14,191 nucleotides of DNA. Origin: an uncultured Eubacteriaceae bacterium. Lineage in GTDB: Bacteria; Bacillota; Clostridia; Lachnospirales; CAG-274. The DNA is taken from positions 1-14,191 of the forward strand of contig CALIRN010000127.1 in the NCBI GenBank assembly GCA_938042265.1, in the 5' to 3' direction. A program made the position numbers and the translations under genes. Below are positions 7,233 through 13,149 of the stretch, one piece after another; the stretch's first letter is position 1, and each line of letters begins with the position of its first letter. Below the pieces are notes generated by a model, which saw only the letters and a program-made list of their open reading frames with translations, was not told where the DNA came from and ran no database searches.

Positions 7233-9334
7233 TGGCAGATTTAACCGACAGCAGCTTATATATTAACAGAGAGCTGAGCTGGCTTGAATTTAACGAAAGA
7301 GTACTTGAGGAGGCGTTTGATAAGACCAATCCCATACTGGAAAGGTTTAAGTTTCTTGCAATTACTGCCTCAAATATGGACGAGTTTTTTATGGTAAGGG
7401 TTGCAGGGCTTATGGAGCAGGTTTATGCAGGCAGGACAAAAAAGGATATTGCAGGGCTTACTCCTGCCCGTCAGCTTGAAAGAATTTCAAAAAGAACACA
7501 TGAGATGGTAACAAGGCAGTACAGCTGCTTAAACCGCAGCCTTTTGCCGCAGCTTAGGGCTGATAATATAGTGTTTAAGCGCTATGGCGAGCTTACTCAG
7601 GGACAGAGGGATTTTACAAAGCATTACTTTAATACAACTCTGTTCCCTGTGCTTACGCCTATGGCAATTGACAGCAGCAGACCCTTTCCCTTGGTTGCAA
7701 ACAAGAGCCTTAACCTTATTGTGGAGCTTGAGGGAGAGGATATGTATGCGGTGGTACAGGTGCCCGGCGTTGTGAGCAGGCTTGTGGAGCTGCCGGATGC
7801 AGACGGCGGCAGACGGGAATTTATCCTCCTTGAAGAAATTATCAGGCATTTTGTTGACAAGCTTTTTGAGGGCTGCAGGGTGATTTCCGCTTCAGCCTTC
7901 AGAATTACAAGAAATTCCGATTTGGAAATTGATGAGGAGGACAGCCATGACCTGCTTGTGGAAATTGAGGAGTCAATTAAGCGCAGAAAGTGGGGCGAGC
8001 CTGTCCGTCTTGAAGTGGAAAAGGAAATCAGCGCCAATGCCTTTGGCTTTTTGAGGGATAGACTTTCGCTTGATGAGGATGATATTTACAAAATCAGCGG
8101 AACCCTTGATTTAACCGTTTATTTTGCCGTGTCAGGCATAAAGGGCTGCGCTGATCTTTGCGACCCTCCAATGCCTCCTGTTGCCGTAAAGGCGTTTAAG
8201 GATAGGGATATGTTTGAGGTTATTAAGGAAAGGGATGTGCTTGTGCATCACCCCTATGAGTCCTTTGACAGTGTGGTAAATTTTGTTAAAATTGCCGCTG
8301 CTGATCCCCAAGTGCTTGCAATTAAACAGACGCTTTACAGAGTGTCGGGTAATTCACCAATTATCAGTGCGCTTATTCAGGCTGCCGAAAACGGCAAGCA
8401 GGTTACCGTACTTGTGGAGCTTAAGGCACGCTTTGATGAGGAAAATAATATAAACTGGGCGAGAAAGCTGGAAAAGGCGGGATGTCACGTTGTATACGGT
8501 CTTGTAGGCTTAAAGACACATTGTAAAACCTGTATGGCAGTGCGTAAGGAGGAGGACGGTATCCGCCGTTATGTACATCTGGGCACAGGCAACTATAATG
8601 ATAAAACTGCAAAGCTTTATACCGATATGGGTATGTTTACCGCCAAGGAGAGCTACGGCGCTGATGTTTCAAAGCTGTTTAATGTGCTGACGGGCTATTC
8701 AAGGTCTTTTAATTACAGCAAAATTGCCGTTGCGCCTACAGGCTTAAGAGATATGTTTATTAAAAATATCAGGCGTGAGGCAGATAATGCAAGCGAAGGC
8801 AAGCCTGCCCTTATTTTGGCAAAAATGAATTCACTTGTTGACGATGGTGTTATCAGGGCACTGTATGAGGCAGCCTCCGCAGGCGTTAAAATAAGGCTGG
8901 TGGTACGGGGTATCTGCTGCCTAAGACCCGGCGTTGAGGGCGTAAGCGAAAATATCAGGGTAACGAGCATTGTCGGAAGATTTCTTGAGCACAGCCGTAT
9001 CTATTATTTTGAAAACGGCGGAGACAGTAAGCTGTACCTTGCCAGTGCCGACTGGATGCCCAGAAACCTTGACAGACGTGTTGAGGTTGCCTTTCCCGTT
9101 GAGGATGAGGCGGTTAAGAGGGAGGTCCTTGATATTCTCAACGTTACCCTTTCGGATACCGTTAAGGCAAGAATTATGCAAAGCGACGGTACTTATAAAC
9201 GGGTGGATAAAAGGGGTAAGGAGAGTATTCATTCGCAAATGCTGTTTTATGATATGGCATTTAATAAAAATAAGGCCGATGCTGAAAAGGAAAGAGATAT
9301 TTTTATACCTATGATGAGTCCTACGGAGGAGTAA
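7232..9334 (+). CDS. ppk1: Polyphosphate kinase 1 (700 aa)
   Basis: PPK1 reversibly polymerises the gamma-phosphate of ATP into inorganic polyphosphate. The N-terminal domain opens with the family signature YINRELSWLEFNERVLEEA and SNMDEFFMVRVAGL. The head domain follows (TPMAIDSSRPFPLVANKSLN). Two phospholipase-D-like catalytic domains come next: KQTLYRVSGNSPI with Arg370 (E. coli Arg375), VGLKTHCKT with His430 (the autophosphorylated histidine, E. coli His435), VHLGTGNYNDKTAKLYTD with His449 (E. coli His454), and EHSRIYYFENGG with His587 (E. coli His592), then SADWMPRNLDRRVEV. All catalytic residues are intact and the length is normal. It overlaps ppx by one base, so the polymer-making enzyme and its putative counterpart are translated from one mRNA. 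In E. coli the order is reversed (ppk then ppx). PPK1 is usually peripheral to the membrane. Confidence 0.97.
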   Translation: MADLTDSSLYINRELSWLEFNERVLEEAFDKTNPILERFKFLAITASNMDEFFMVRVAGLMEQVYAGRTKKDIAGLTPARQLERISKRTHEMVTRQYSCLNRSLLPQLRADNIVFKRYGELTQGQRDFTKHYFNTTLFPVLTPMAIDSSRPFPLVANKSLNLIVELEGEDMYAVVQVPGVVSRLVELPDADGGRREFILLEEIIRHFVDKLFEGCRVISASAFRITRNSDLEIDEEDSHDLLVEIEESIKRRKWGEPVRLEVEKEISANAFGFLRDRLSLDEDDIYKISGTLDLTVYFAVSGIKGCADLCDPPMPPVAVKAFKDRDMFEVIKERDVLVHHPYESFDSVVNFVKIAAADPQVLAIKQTLYRVSGNSPIISALIQAAENGKQVTVLVELKARFDEENNINWARKLEKAGCHVVYGLVGLKTHCKTCMAVRKEEDGIRRYVHLGTGNYNDKTAKLYTDMGMFTAKESYGADVSKLFNVLTGYSRSFNYSKIAVAPTGLRDMFIKNIRREADNASEGKPALILAKMNSLVDDGVIRALYEAASAGVKIRLVVRGICCLRPGVEGVSENIRVTSIVGRFLEHSRIYYFENGGDSKLYLASADWMPRNLDRRVEVAFPVEDEAVKREVLDILNVTLSDTVKARIMQSDGTYKRVDKRGKESIHSQMLFYDMAFNKNKADAEKERDIFIPMMSPTEE

Positions 9335-9364
9335 ATGTAAACACTATTTCCTGCCCCATTAAAT

Positions 9365-9394
9365 GTATAGCTTTCCGCCTTTGCGGTAAAAATA
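9365..9394 (+). promoter_or_regulatory. Candidate forespore (sigma-F-type) promoter of lonB
   Basis: GTATA (9365-9369), a 15-nt spacer, then GGTAAAAATA (9385-9394) match the Bacillus sigma-F pattern (GYWTA, about 15-16 nt, GGNRANANTW) at every constrained position. B. subtilis lonB is known to be transcribed by sigma-F. Two cautions apply: the predicted start near 9400 would put the Shine-Dalgarno (9401-9406) at the extreme 5' end of the mRNA, and a small CCGC/GCGG stem (9375-9386) overlaps the spacer. No good sigma-A promoter is visible in the 79-nt gap. Confidence 0.4.
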
Positions 9395-9413
9395 ACCAAA
9401 AGGAGGAAAAGCA

Positions 9414-11018
9414 ATGATTTATATATTTCTTGCTGTATTACAGCTTTTGGCAACGATAGTTATGATTGTGTATTTTTCCTGTGCAATAAAGGACAGGGGA
9501 AATACAAAAGCCTCAAAACCCGACTTTAACCTTGAGGCGGCGCACTTAAAAAAGCTTCGTGAGGTAAGCCTGACAAGGCCTCTTACGGAAACTCTGCGGC
9601 CTGCCAAGCCTGAGGATATTATCGGGCAGGAGAGGGGTATGAAAGCGCTGACAAACGCTCTTTGCGGTCCAAATCCGCAGCACGTTATAATTTACGGTCC
9701 TCCTGGGGTAGGCAAAACGGCGGCGGCAAGGGTAGCAATGACTTTGGCAAAGCAGTCACGGGGAACACCCTTTAAGGAGAATGCCCCTTTTATTGAGGCA
9801 GATGCAACCATTATGCAGTTTGATGAACGAGCCATTGCAGACCCTCTTTTGGGCTCGGTACATGACCCTATTTATCAGGGTGCGGGCTCCTATGGCTCCA
9901 TGGGTATTCCGAGACCCAGAGAGGGCGCCGTAACTAAGGCGCATGGAGGCGTACTGTTTCTTGATGAAATAGGAGAGCTTAACAGCTATCACCTTAACCG
10001 CCTTTTAAAGGTACTGGAGGAGGGCAGGGTGCGGTTTTACAGCTCATACTATTCTGAAACCAACAGGGAGATACCAAAGTATATTCATGATATTTTTAAA
10101 AACGGTATGCCTGCGGATTTCAGGCTTATCGGCGCAACCACCAGAAGCCCCGAGGAGCTGCCTCCCGCTTTAAGGAGCCGCTGCCGTGAAATATTTTTTG
10201 ATGAGTTGGGCAGCTGTCAGGCAGAGCAGATAGCAAGGCAGAGCTGCCGGAGGCTGGGCGCGGAGTTTGATGAAAATGTTCCTATTATAATAGGAAATTA
10301 CTGCACCAACGGACGTGACAGCGTAAATGTTGTACAGGACGCATGGTCTGCAGCTTCTGCGGAGGGACGCAGCCGCATAACCGAGGGTGACGTTAAGGAG
10401 GTGCTCAGTGAGGGCGGCTATGTCAAACGTTTTCAGCCAAAGCTCAGCTCCGCACCGAGAATTGGTATTGTTAACGGTCTTGCGGTTTACGGAAGAAACG
10501 GAAGAGTGCTTAAAATTGAGGCCGCTGCACAAAGAGGCGGTAAGGGACTGAGCGTAAGAGGCGTTGCCGTCAGCGAGGAGGTAAAGGGTGGTACCTCAAC
10601 TCTGCAGCGCAGGGGCAGTGCTCTGGAATCTGCGGAAAATGTTCTTGAGGTATTGGAACAGCTTACGGACTTTAATAGGGAAAACTGGCATATCAGCATA
10701 AATTTTCCGGAAAGCCATGTGACGGACGGACCGTCGGCAGGGGCGGCAATGCTCCTTGCGGTTTATTCCGCTGTATATAAAATACCTGTAAGGGGAGATA
10801 TTGCCCTTACGGGGGAAATAGGGCTTAAGGGAGATATTCTGCCTGTGGGCGGCGTTAAGCAAAAGGTTGAGGCCGCTGCCGCCGCAGGCGCTTACAGGGT
10901 TTATATTCCCGCAGATAACCTGGAGGAAACCGCAAGTGAAAAGGCAGCTGCAATTGGCAGGGCGGAACAGGTGCTTGAGCTGGCGGAAAGGGAATTGGAC
11001 AGGGTTGTGAATATGTAA
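9414..11018 (+). CDS. lonB: ATP-dependent protease LonB, sporulation type (534 aa)
   Basis: LonB is a membrane-anchored AAA+ serine protease; in Bacillus it is made in the forespore. Residues 3-22 form one hydrophobic segment (YIFLAVLQLLATIVMIVYF), the N-terminal anchor. The AAA+ module has Walker A GPPGVGKT (95-102, Lys101), the family-specific insert DERAIADPLLGSVHDPIYQG, Walker B FLDEIGEL (Asp184, Glu185), the sensor region GATTRSPEELPPALRSRCRE, and IGIVNGLAVYG leading into the protease domain. The Lon catalytic dyad is intact: Ser441 in DGPSAG and Lys484 in GGVKQKVEAA, 43 residues apart as in E. coli Lon (679/722). Length compares with 552 in B. subtilis LonB. The strong AGGAGG (9401-9406) 7 nt before ATG fixes the start. 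In B. subtilis lonB sits beside lonA; here the neighbours are ppk1 and the str operon, and no lonA is in view. Confidence 0.95.
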   Translation: MIYIFLAVLQLLATIVMIVYFSCAIKDRGNTKASKPDFNLEAAHLKKLREVSLTRPLTETLRPAKPEDIIGQERGMKALTNALCGPNPQHVIIYGPPGVGKTAAARVAMTLAKQSRGTPFKENAPFIEADATIMQFDERAIADPLLGSVHDPIYQGAGSYGSMGIPRPREGAVTKAHGGVLFLDEIGELNSYHLNRLLKVLEEGRVRFYSSYYSETNREIPKYIHDIFKNGMPADFRLIGATTRSPEELPPALRSRCREIFFDELGSCQAEQIARQSCRRLGAEFDENVPIIIGNYCTNGRDSVNVVQDAWSAASAEGRSRITEGDVKEVLSEGGYVKRFQPKLSSAPRIGIVNGLAVYGRNGRVLKIEAAAQRGGKGLSVRGVAVSEEVKGGTSTLQRRGSALESAENVLEVLEQLTDFNRENWHISINFPESHVTDGPSAGAAMLLAVYSAVYKIPVRGDIALTGEIGLKGDILPVGGVKQKVEAAAAAGAYRVYIPADNLEETASEKAAAIGRAEQVLELAERELDRVVNM

Positions 11019-11054
11019 ATTCGGCAGGGCGATTGTATGATCTGCCCTCTAACT

Positions 11055-11099
11055 TGTCAATAAAGCCCATTTTCACTTTGAAAATGGGCTTTATTGACA
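11055..11099. terminator. 20-bp perfect palindrome behind lonB, probable bidirectional terminator
   Basis: Bases 11055-11074 are the exact reverse complement of 11080-11099, with a 5-nt loop (ACTTT). The GC core GCCC/GGGC is flanked by AAA on the left and TTTATT on the right, so a hairpin with a U-rich tail can form on either strand. It lies 36 nt after the lonB stop and is the only terminator-like structure between lonB and the rpsL promoter. A shorter GGCAG/CTGCC stem (11023-11046) precedes it. Confidence 0.65.
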
Positions 11100-11460
11100 G
11101 TCTGTCAGCCTTTTAAAAAGCTGGGTATTGAAACCGACAGCCTGAGTAATTTCATTACAGTCTACTCTGTTAGGGTGAAGTATTTAAAGGAAAGGTATGA
11201 CTGAAAACTGATTTATGTTTTGGGTACGGAAAAGCTTATTAATAATGATATTGCAGTTACAACTGACTGCAGTGACAAAAAATATTGAGTGTGTTTTGGC
11301 TGCATATAATGATGAGCTTACATAATATGTGGAACAAAACGGATTTACAGAGCTTTGTAAAAGGGATGGCATAAGGTACTTATAGACATTGGTCATATAA
11401 ATGCCAACGGCTGGAATTTACTCCGTTGGTTAAAATGTTGCAAAAACTGCAAAAACCGTC
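11100..11460 (+). pseudogene. Gene-free stretch, possible decayed reading frame of unknown family
   Basis: No intact gene is present in these 360 bases. Conceptual translation gives three protein-like stretches in alternating frames: 11100-11204 (containing LGIETDSLSNFITVYSVRV, then TGA), 11272-11385 (containing VTKNIECVLAAYNDELT, a TAA, then YVEQNGFTELCKRDGIRYL, then TAG) and 11376 onward (LIDIGHINANGWNLLRWLK). This is what a short gene broken by stops and frameshifts would look like, but the pieces match no family I recognise and chance is possible. No start codon with a ribosome binding site was found. Confidence 0.25.
11404..11429. repeat. 7-bp inverted repeat upstream of the rpsL promoter
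   Basis: CCAACGG (11404-11410) and CCGTTGG (11423-11429) form a perfect 7-bp stem with a 12-nt loop. It ends 31 nt before the rpsL -35 box. A direct repeat, TGCAAAAAC twice in tandem (11439-11456), fills the space up to the promoter. The inverted repeat could be a weak terminator or a binding site, and the A-rich direct repeat could act as an UP element; nothing further supports either. Confidence 0.3.
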
Positions 11461-11489
11461 TTGACTTTGGCATTTTGCGGTGATATAAT
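11461..11489 (+). promoter_or_regulatory. Strong sigma-A promoter of the str operon (rpsL)
   Basis: TTGACT (11461-11466), 17 nt, TATAAT (11484-11489), with TG at 11481-11482 giving an extended -10 (TGaTATAAT). This is the closest to consensus of all promoters in the window, as expected for ribosomal protein genes. The start would be near 11496. A short hairpin TGGGC/GCCCA (11501-11516) lies at the very 5' end of the ~60-nt leader, and AGGAGGTG (11540-11547) is the ribosome binding site. Confidence 0.85.
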
Positions 11490-11554
11490 CATTAATTGTG
11501 TGGGCGTATATGCCCAACGCAATGGCAGAATATTAAAATAGGAGGTGCAAGTTA

Positions 11555-11971
11555 ATGCCAACATTTAATCAGTTAGTAAGAACAGGCAGACATGACAAGG
11601 TTACAAAGTCTACTGCTCCTGCACTTCAGAAGGGTCTTAACACTCTTAAGAAGAAGCAGACAAATCAGAGCTCACCACAGAAGCGTGGTGTTTGTACATC
11701 TGTTAAGACTGCTACACCTAAGAAGCCTAACTCAGCTATGAGAAAGATTGCCAGAGTTCGTCTTTCAAACGGCATTGAGGTAACAGCTTATATTCCGGGC
11801 GAGGGTCATAACCTTCAGGAGCATAGTGTTGTTCTCCTTAGAGGCGGCAGAGTAAAGGATGTACCCGGTGTACGTTACCACATTATCAGAGGTACTCTTG
11901 ATACAGCAGGTGTTGCTGACAGAAAGCAGGCTCGTTCCAAGTACGGTGCTAAGCGTGCCAAGAAGAAATAA
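11555..11971 (+). CDS. rpsL: 30S ribosomal protein S12 (138 aa)
   Basis: S12 lies at the decoding centre of the 30S subunit and controls translational accuracy. The protein is complete, from [12 protein letters not shown] to the basic tail [11 protein letters not shown]. The segment at residues 24-40 ([17 protein letters not shown]) is about 13 residues longer than in E. coli, but the same insertion occurs in Bacillus S12, also 138 aa, so it is a lineage trait. The streptomycin-contact residues are wild type: Lys56 in TPKKPNS (E. coli Lys43) and Lys101 in GGRVKDVPG (E. coli Lys88); the adjacent Asp102 is the site that RimO modifies in other bacteria. It begins the str operon, with no rpoC or ybxF-like gene upstream. 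It uses mainly CTT, GCT, GGT and AAG codons, typical of highly expressed genes. Confidence 0.99.
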   Translation: MPTFNQLVRTGRHDKVTKSTAPALQKGLNTLKKKQTNQSSPQKRGVCTSVKTATPKKPNSAMRKIARVRLSNGIEVTAYIPGEGHNLQEHSVVLLRGGRVKDVPGVRYHIIRGTLDTAGVADRKQARSKYGAKRAKKK

Positions 11972-12031
11972 TTAAATTATTTCGCAAAGAGTATTTCAAA
12001 AATTAAAGTGCTTGTATTATAACTTATCGCA

Positions 12032-12238
12032 GCAAAAAGGTTTTATGCTTTTGTGCGGCGGTAGGTTACCCGTACGCAGTACGGGCTGGTTATATTGCCC
12101 TGTTTAGCAGGGTGCTGTGTGATGGAAATGAGCACAGCAGTCGGAATGCGGTTCCGATAATATTTTATATCTGTTATTGCGTTACTGTACGTTTGACGGA
12201 TTTGGTAATACAGGCATGAATACGGCTTAATAAAGCCG
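12032..12238 (+). ncRNA. Structured intercistronic RNA between rpsL and rpsG (possible r-protein autoregulatory element)
   Basis: The 313-nt gap between rpsL and rpsG has no gene. It contains these stems in order: an AAAAG/CTTTT stem (12032-12056); CCCGTAC/GTACGGG with a 3-nt loop (12069-12085); CCCTG/CAGGG with a 5-nt loop (12098-12112); TGCTGTGT/GCACAGCA (12113-12139); TCGGAA/TTCCGA (12141-12157); and CGGCTT/AAGCCG with an AATA loop (12223-12238). The third to fifth are back to back and could stack coaxially. In E. coli, S7 represses the str operon by binding the rpsL-rpsG spacer, so an S7-binding site is a reasonable idea, but I see no clear match to that site. A repeated palindromic element is the alternative. 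Confidence 0.5.
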
Positions 12239-12270
12239 AAAGTACCTATGAATTAATAAGATTATGATTA

Positions 12271-12277
12271 AGGAGGG
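12271..12277 (+). promoter_or_regulatory. Ribosome binding site deciding the rpsG start (GTG)
   Basis: AGGAGGG lies 7 nt before GTG 12285. The in-frame ATG at 12264 lies upstream of this site; using it would translate the Shine-Dalgarno itself as KEG and add seven residues absent from S7 proteins. Confidence 0.85.
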
Positions 12278-12284
12278 AAGAATC

Positions 12285-12755
12285 GTGCCAAGAAAAGGTC
12301 ATGTTTCAAAGAGAGAAGTTTTACCGGATCCAATTTATAAGAGTAAGACCGTAACAAAGCTCGTTAATTCCATTATGCTGGACGGCAAGAAGGGCGTAGC
12401 TCAGAGAATTGTTTACTCTGCATTTGCACAGGTTGAGGAAAAGACAGGCAAGCCTGCACTTGAGGCTTTTGAAGAGGCTATGAACAACATTATGCCTGTA
12501 CTTGAGGTTAAGGCTCGTCGTGTAGGCGGTGCCACTTATCAGGTACCTATCGAGATTAAGCCTGAAAGAAGACAGGCTCTCGGCCTCAGATGGCTTACCG
12601 TTTACAGCAGAAAGAGAAGCGAAAAGACTATGGATGCACGTTTGGCCAATGAGATTATGGACGCTATTAACAATGCCGGCGGCGCTGTTAAGAAGAAGGA
12701 TGAGACTCATAAGATGGCTGAGGCTAATAAGGCATTCTCACACTATAAGTGGTAA
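12285..12755 (+). CDS. rpsG: 30S ribosomal protein S7 (156 aa)
   Basis: S7 is a primary 16S rRNA binder that nucleates assembly of the 30S head and touches the E-site tRNA. The start is GTG 12285, giving the universal [18 protein letters not shown] opening and exactly the 156 residues typical of bacteria. Conserved blocks are present throughout: [78 protein letters not shown] and the terminal W. It is the second gene of the str operon. In E. coli S7 is the operon's translational repressor, which makes the structured spacer just upstream of its own start notable. Nothing in the protein is unusual; the GTG start and the long flanking gaps are the only distinctive points. Confidence 0.98.
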   Translation: MPRKGHVSKREVLPDPIYKSKTVTKLVNSIMLDGKKGVAQRIVYSAFAQVEEKTGKPALEAFEEAMNNIMPVLEVKARRVGGATYQVPIEIKPERRQALGLRWLTVYSRKRSEKTMDARLANEIMDAINNAGGAVKKKDETHKMAEANKAFSHYKW

Positions 12756-12761
12756 TAAACG

Positions 12762-12909
12762 TAAAGAATTTATTCAAAGAAAAAAATATTTACATCCCGC
12801 AGGGTTGGCTTTTAGCGTGTAAGCCGTCAATGGAGGCGAAGCCGAAATAGGCGCAGCGTAAAGAAAGCCAAAGTAAATGCAATTTTTTTCTGCAAAATTT
12901 GATTCTTTA
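12762..12909. mobile_element. MITE-like palindromic element, copy 1 (148 bp)
   Basis: The unit is an imperfect long palindrome with nested arms: TAAAGAAT (12762-12769) with ATTCTTTA (12902-12909); A7 (12780-12786) with T7 (12883-12889); TTTAC (12789-12793) with GTAAA (12873-12877); and TTGGCTTT (12805-12812) with AAAGCCAA (12864-12871). The left arm also contains a small CCCGCAGGG hairpin, and the centre is a ~51-nt GC-richer loop with GCCG and AGCG repeats. It has terminal inverted repeats, no coding capacity, and more than one copy, as in miniature inverted-repeat or REP-like elements. The T7 after the stem on one strand, and the A7 giving T7 on the other, would also let it act as a terminator or attenuator. 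Mobility is inferred; no transposase is in view. Confidence 0.5.
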
Positions 12910-12917
12910 GTTAAACG

Positions 12918-13065
12918 TAAAGAATTTATTCAAAGAAAAAAATGTTTACATCCCGCAGGGTTGGCTTTTAGCGTGTAAGCCGTCAATGGAGGCGAAGCCG
13001 AAATAGGCGCAGCGTAAAGAAAGCCAAAGTAAATGCAATTTTTTTCTGCAAAATTTGATTCTTTA
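12918..13065. mobile_element. MITE-like palindromic element, copy 2 (148 bp)
   Basis: Same nested arms as copy 1, shifted by exactly 156 bases, with one substitution at 12944 (G for A) in the TATTTAC arm. It is separated from copy 1 by the 8-nt spacer GTTAAACG (12910-12917) and from the partial third copy by the same 8 nt (13066-13073). The bases before copy 1 (AATAAACG) agree with this spacer at six of eight positions, which could be a degenerate target repeat. Confidence 0.5.
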
Positions 13066-13073
13066 GTTAAACG

Positions 13074-13105
13074 TAAAGAATTTATTCAAAGAAAAAAATA
13101 TTTAC
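13074..13105. repeat. Left arm of a third element copy (32 bp), truncated
   Basis: TAAAGAAT through TATTTAC is identical to the left arm of copy 1, then the sequence changes to GTAATATTCG leading to fusA. The partial copy begins and ends with ACGTAAA (13071-13077) and TTTACGT (13101-13107), a 7-bp inverted repeat. It may be a remnant of a third element or the original insertion site. Confidence 0.6.
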
Positions 13106-13149
13106 GTAATATTCGATATATAATTTTTGTTTGAAAAGGAGGAATAATC

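Larger units (their letters stand above)
12756..13105. repeat. 156-bp tandem repeat array between rpsG and fusA (2 full copies plus 38 bp)
   Basis: Bases 12756-12911 recur at 12912-13067 with a single difference (A12788 against G12944), and the first 38 bases recur again at 13068-13105, where the third copy matches copy 1. The array starts at the base after the rpsG stop codon and ends 44 nt before the fusA start, so it makes up nearly all of the 394-nt gap. There is no open reading frame or ribosome binding site of note inside. The near identity of the copies suggests recent duplication or ongoing homogenisation. Confidence 0.95.

Noticed and set aside
11184..11396. 70-codon minus-strand open frame
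   Set aside because: No ribosome binding site, no recognisable domain, and Ser/Asn/Ile-rich composition typical of antisense of A/T-rich DNA.
11627..11674. Insertion in S12 relative to E. coli as something new
   Set aside because: Bacillus S12 has the same insertion and the same total length of 138 residues, so it is a lineage feature.
12193..12221. TTGACG-based promoter in the rpsL-rpsG spacer
   Set aside because: The position 17 nt downstream reads ATGAAT, only three of six to consensus.
12264..12284. ATG 12264 as the start of rpsG
   Set aside because: It lies before the Shine-Dalgarno and would add MIKEGRI to a protein whose family starts exactly at MPRKGH, encoded from GTG 12285.
12756..13105. 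Tandem repeats as a CRISPR array
   Set aside because: Units are 156 bp and contiguous with no variable spacers; the 8-nt linker is constant and no cas gene is present.
13119..13124. TATAAT before fusA as a promoter
   Set aside because: No acceptable -35 hexamer at 16-18 nt upstream; the box can arise easily in this A/T-rich stretch.
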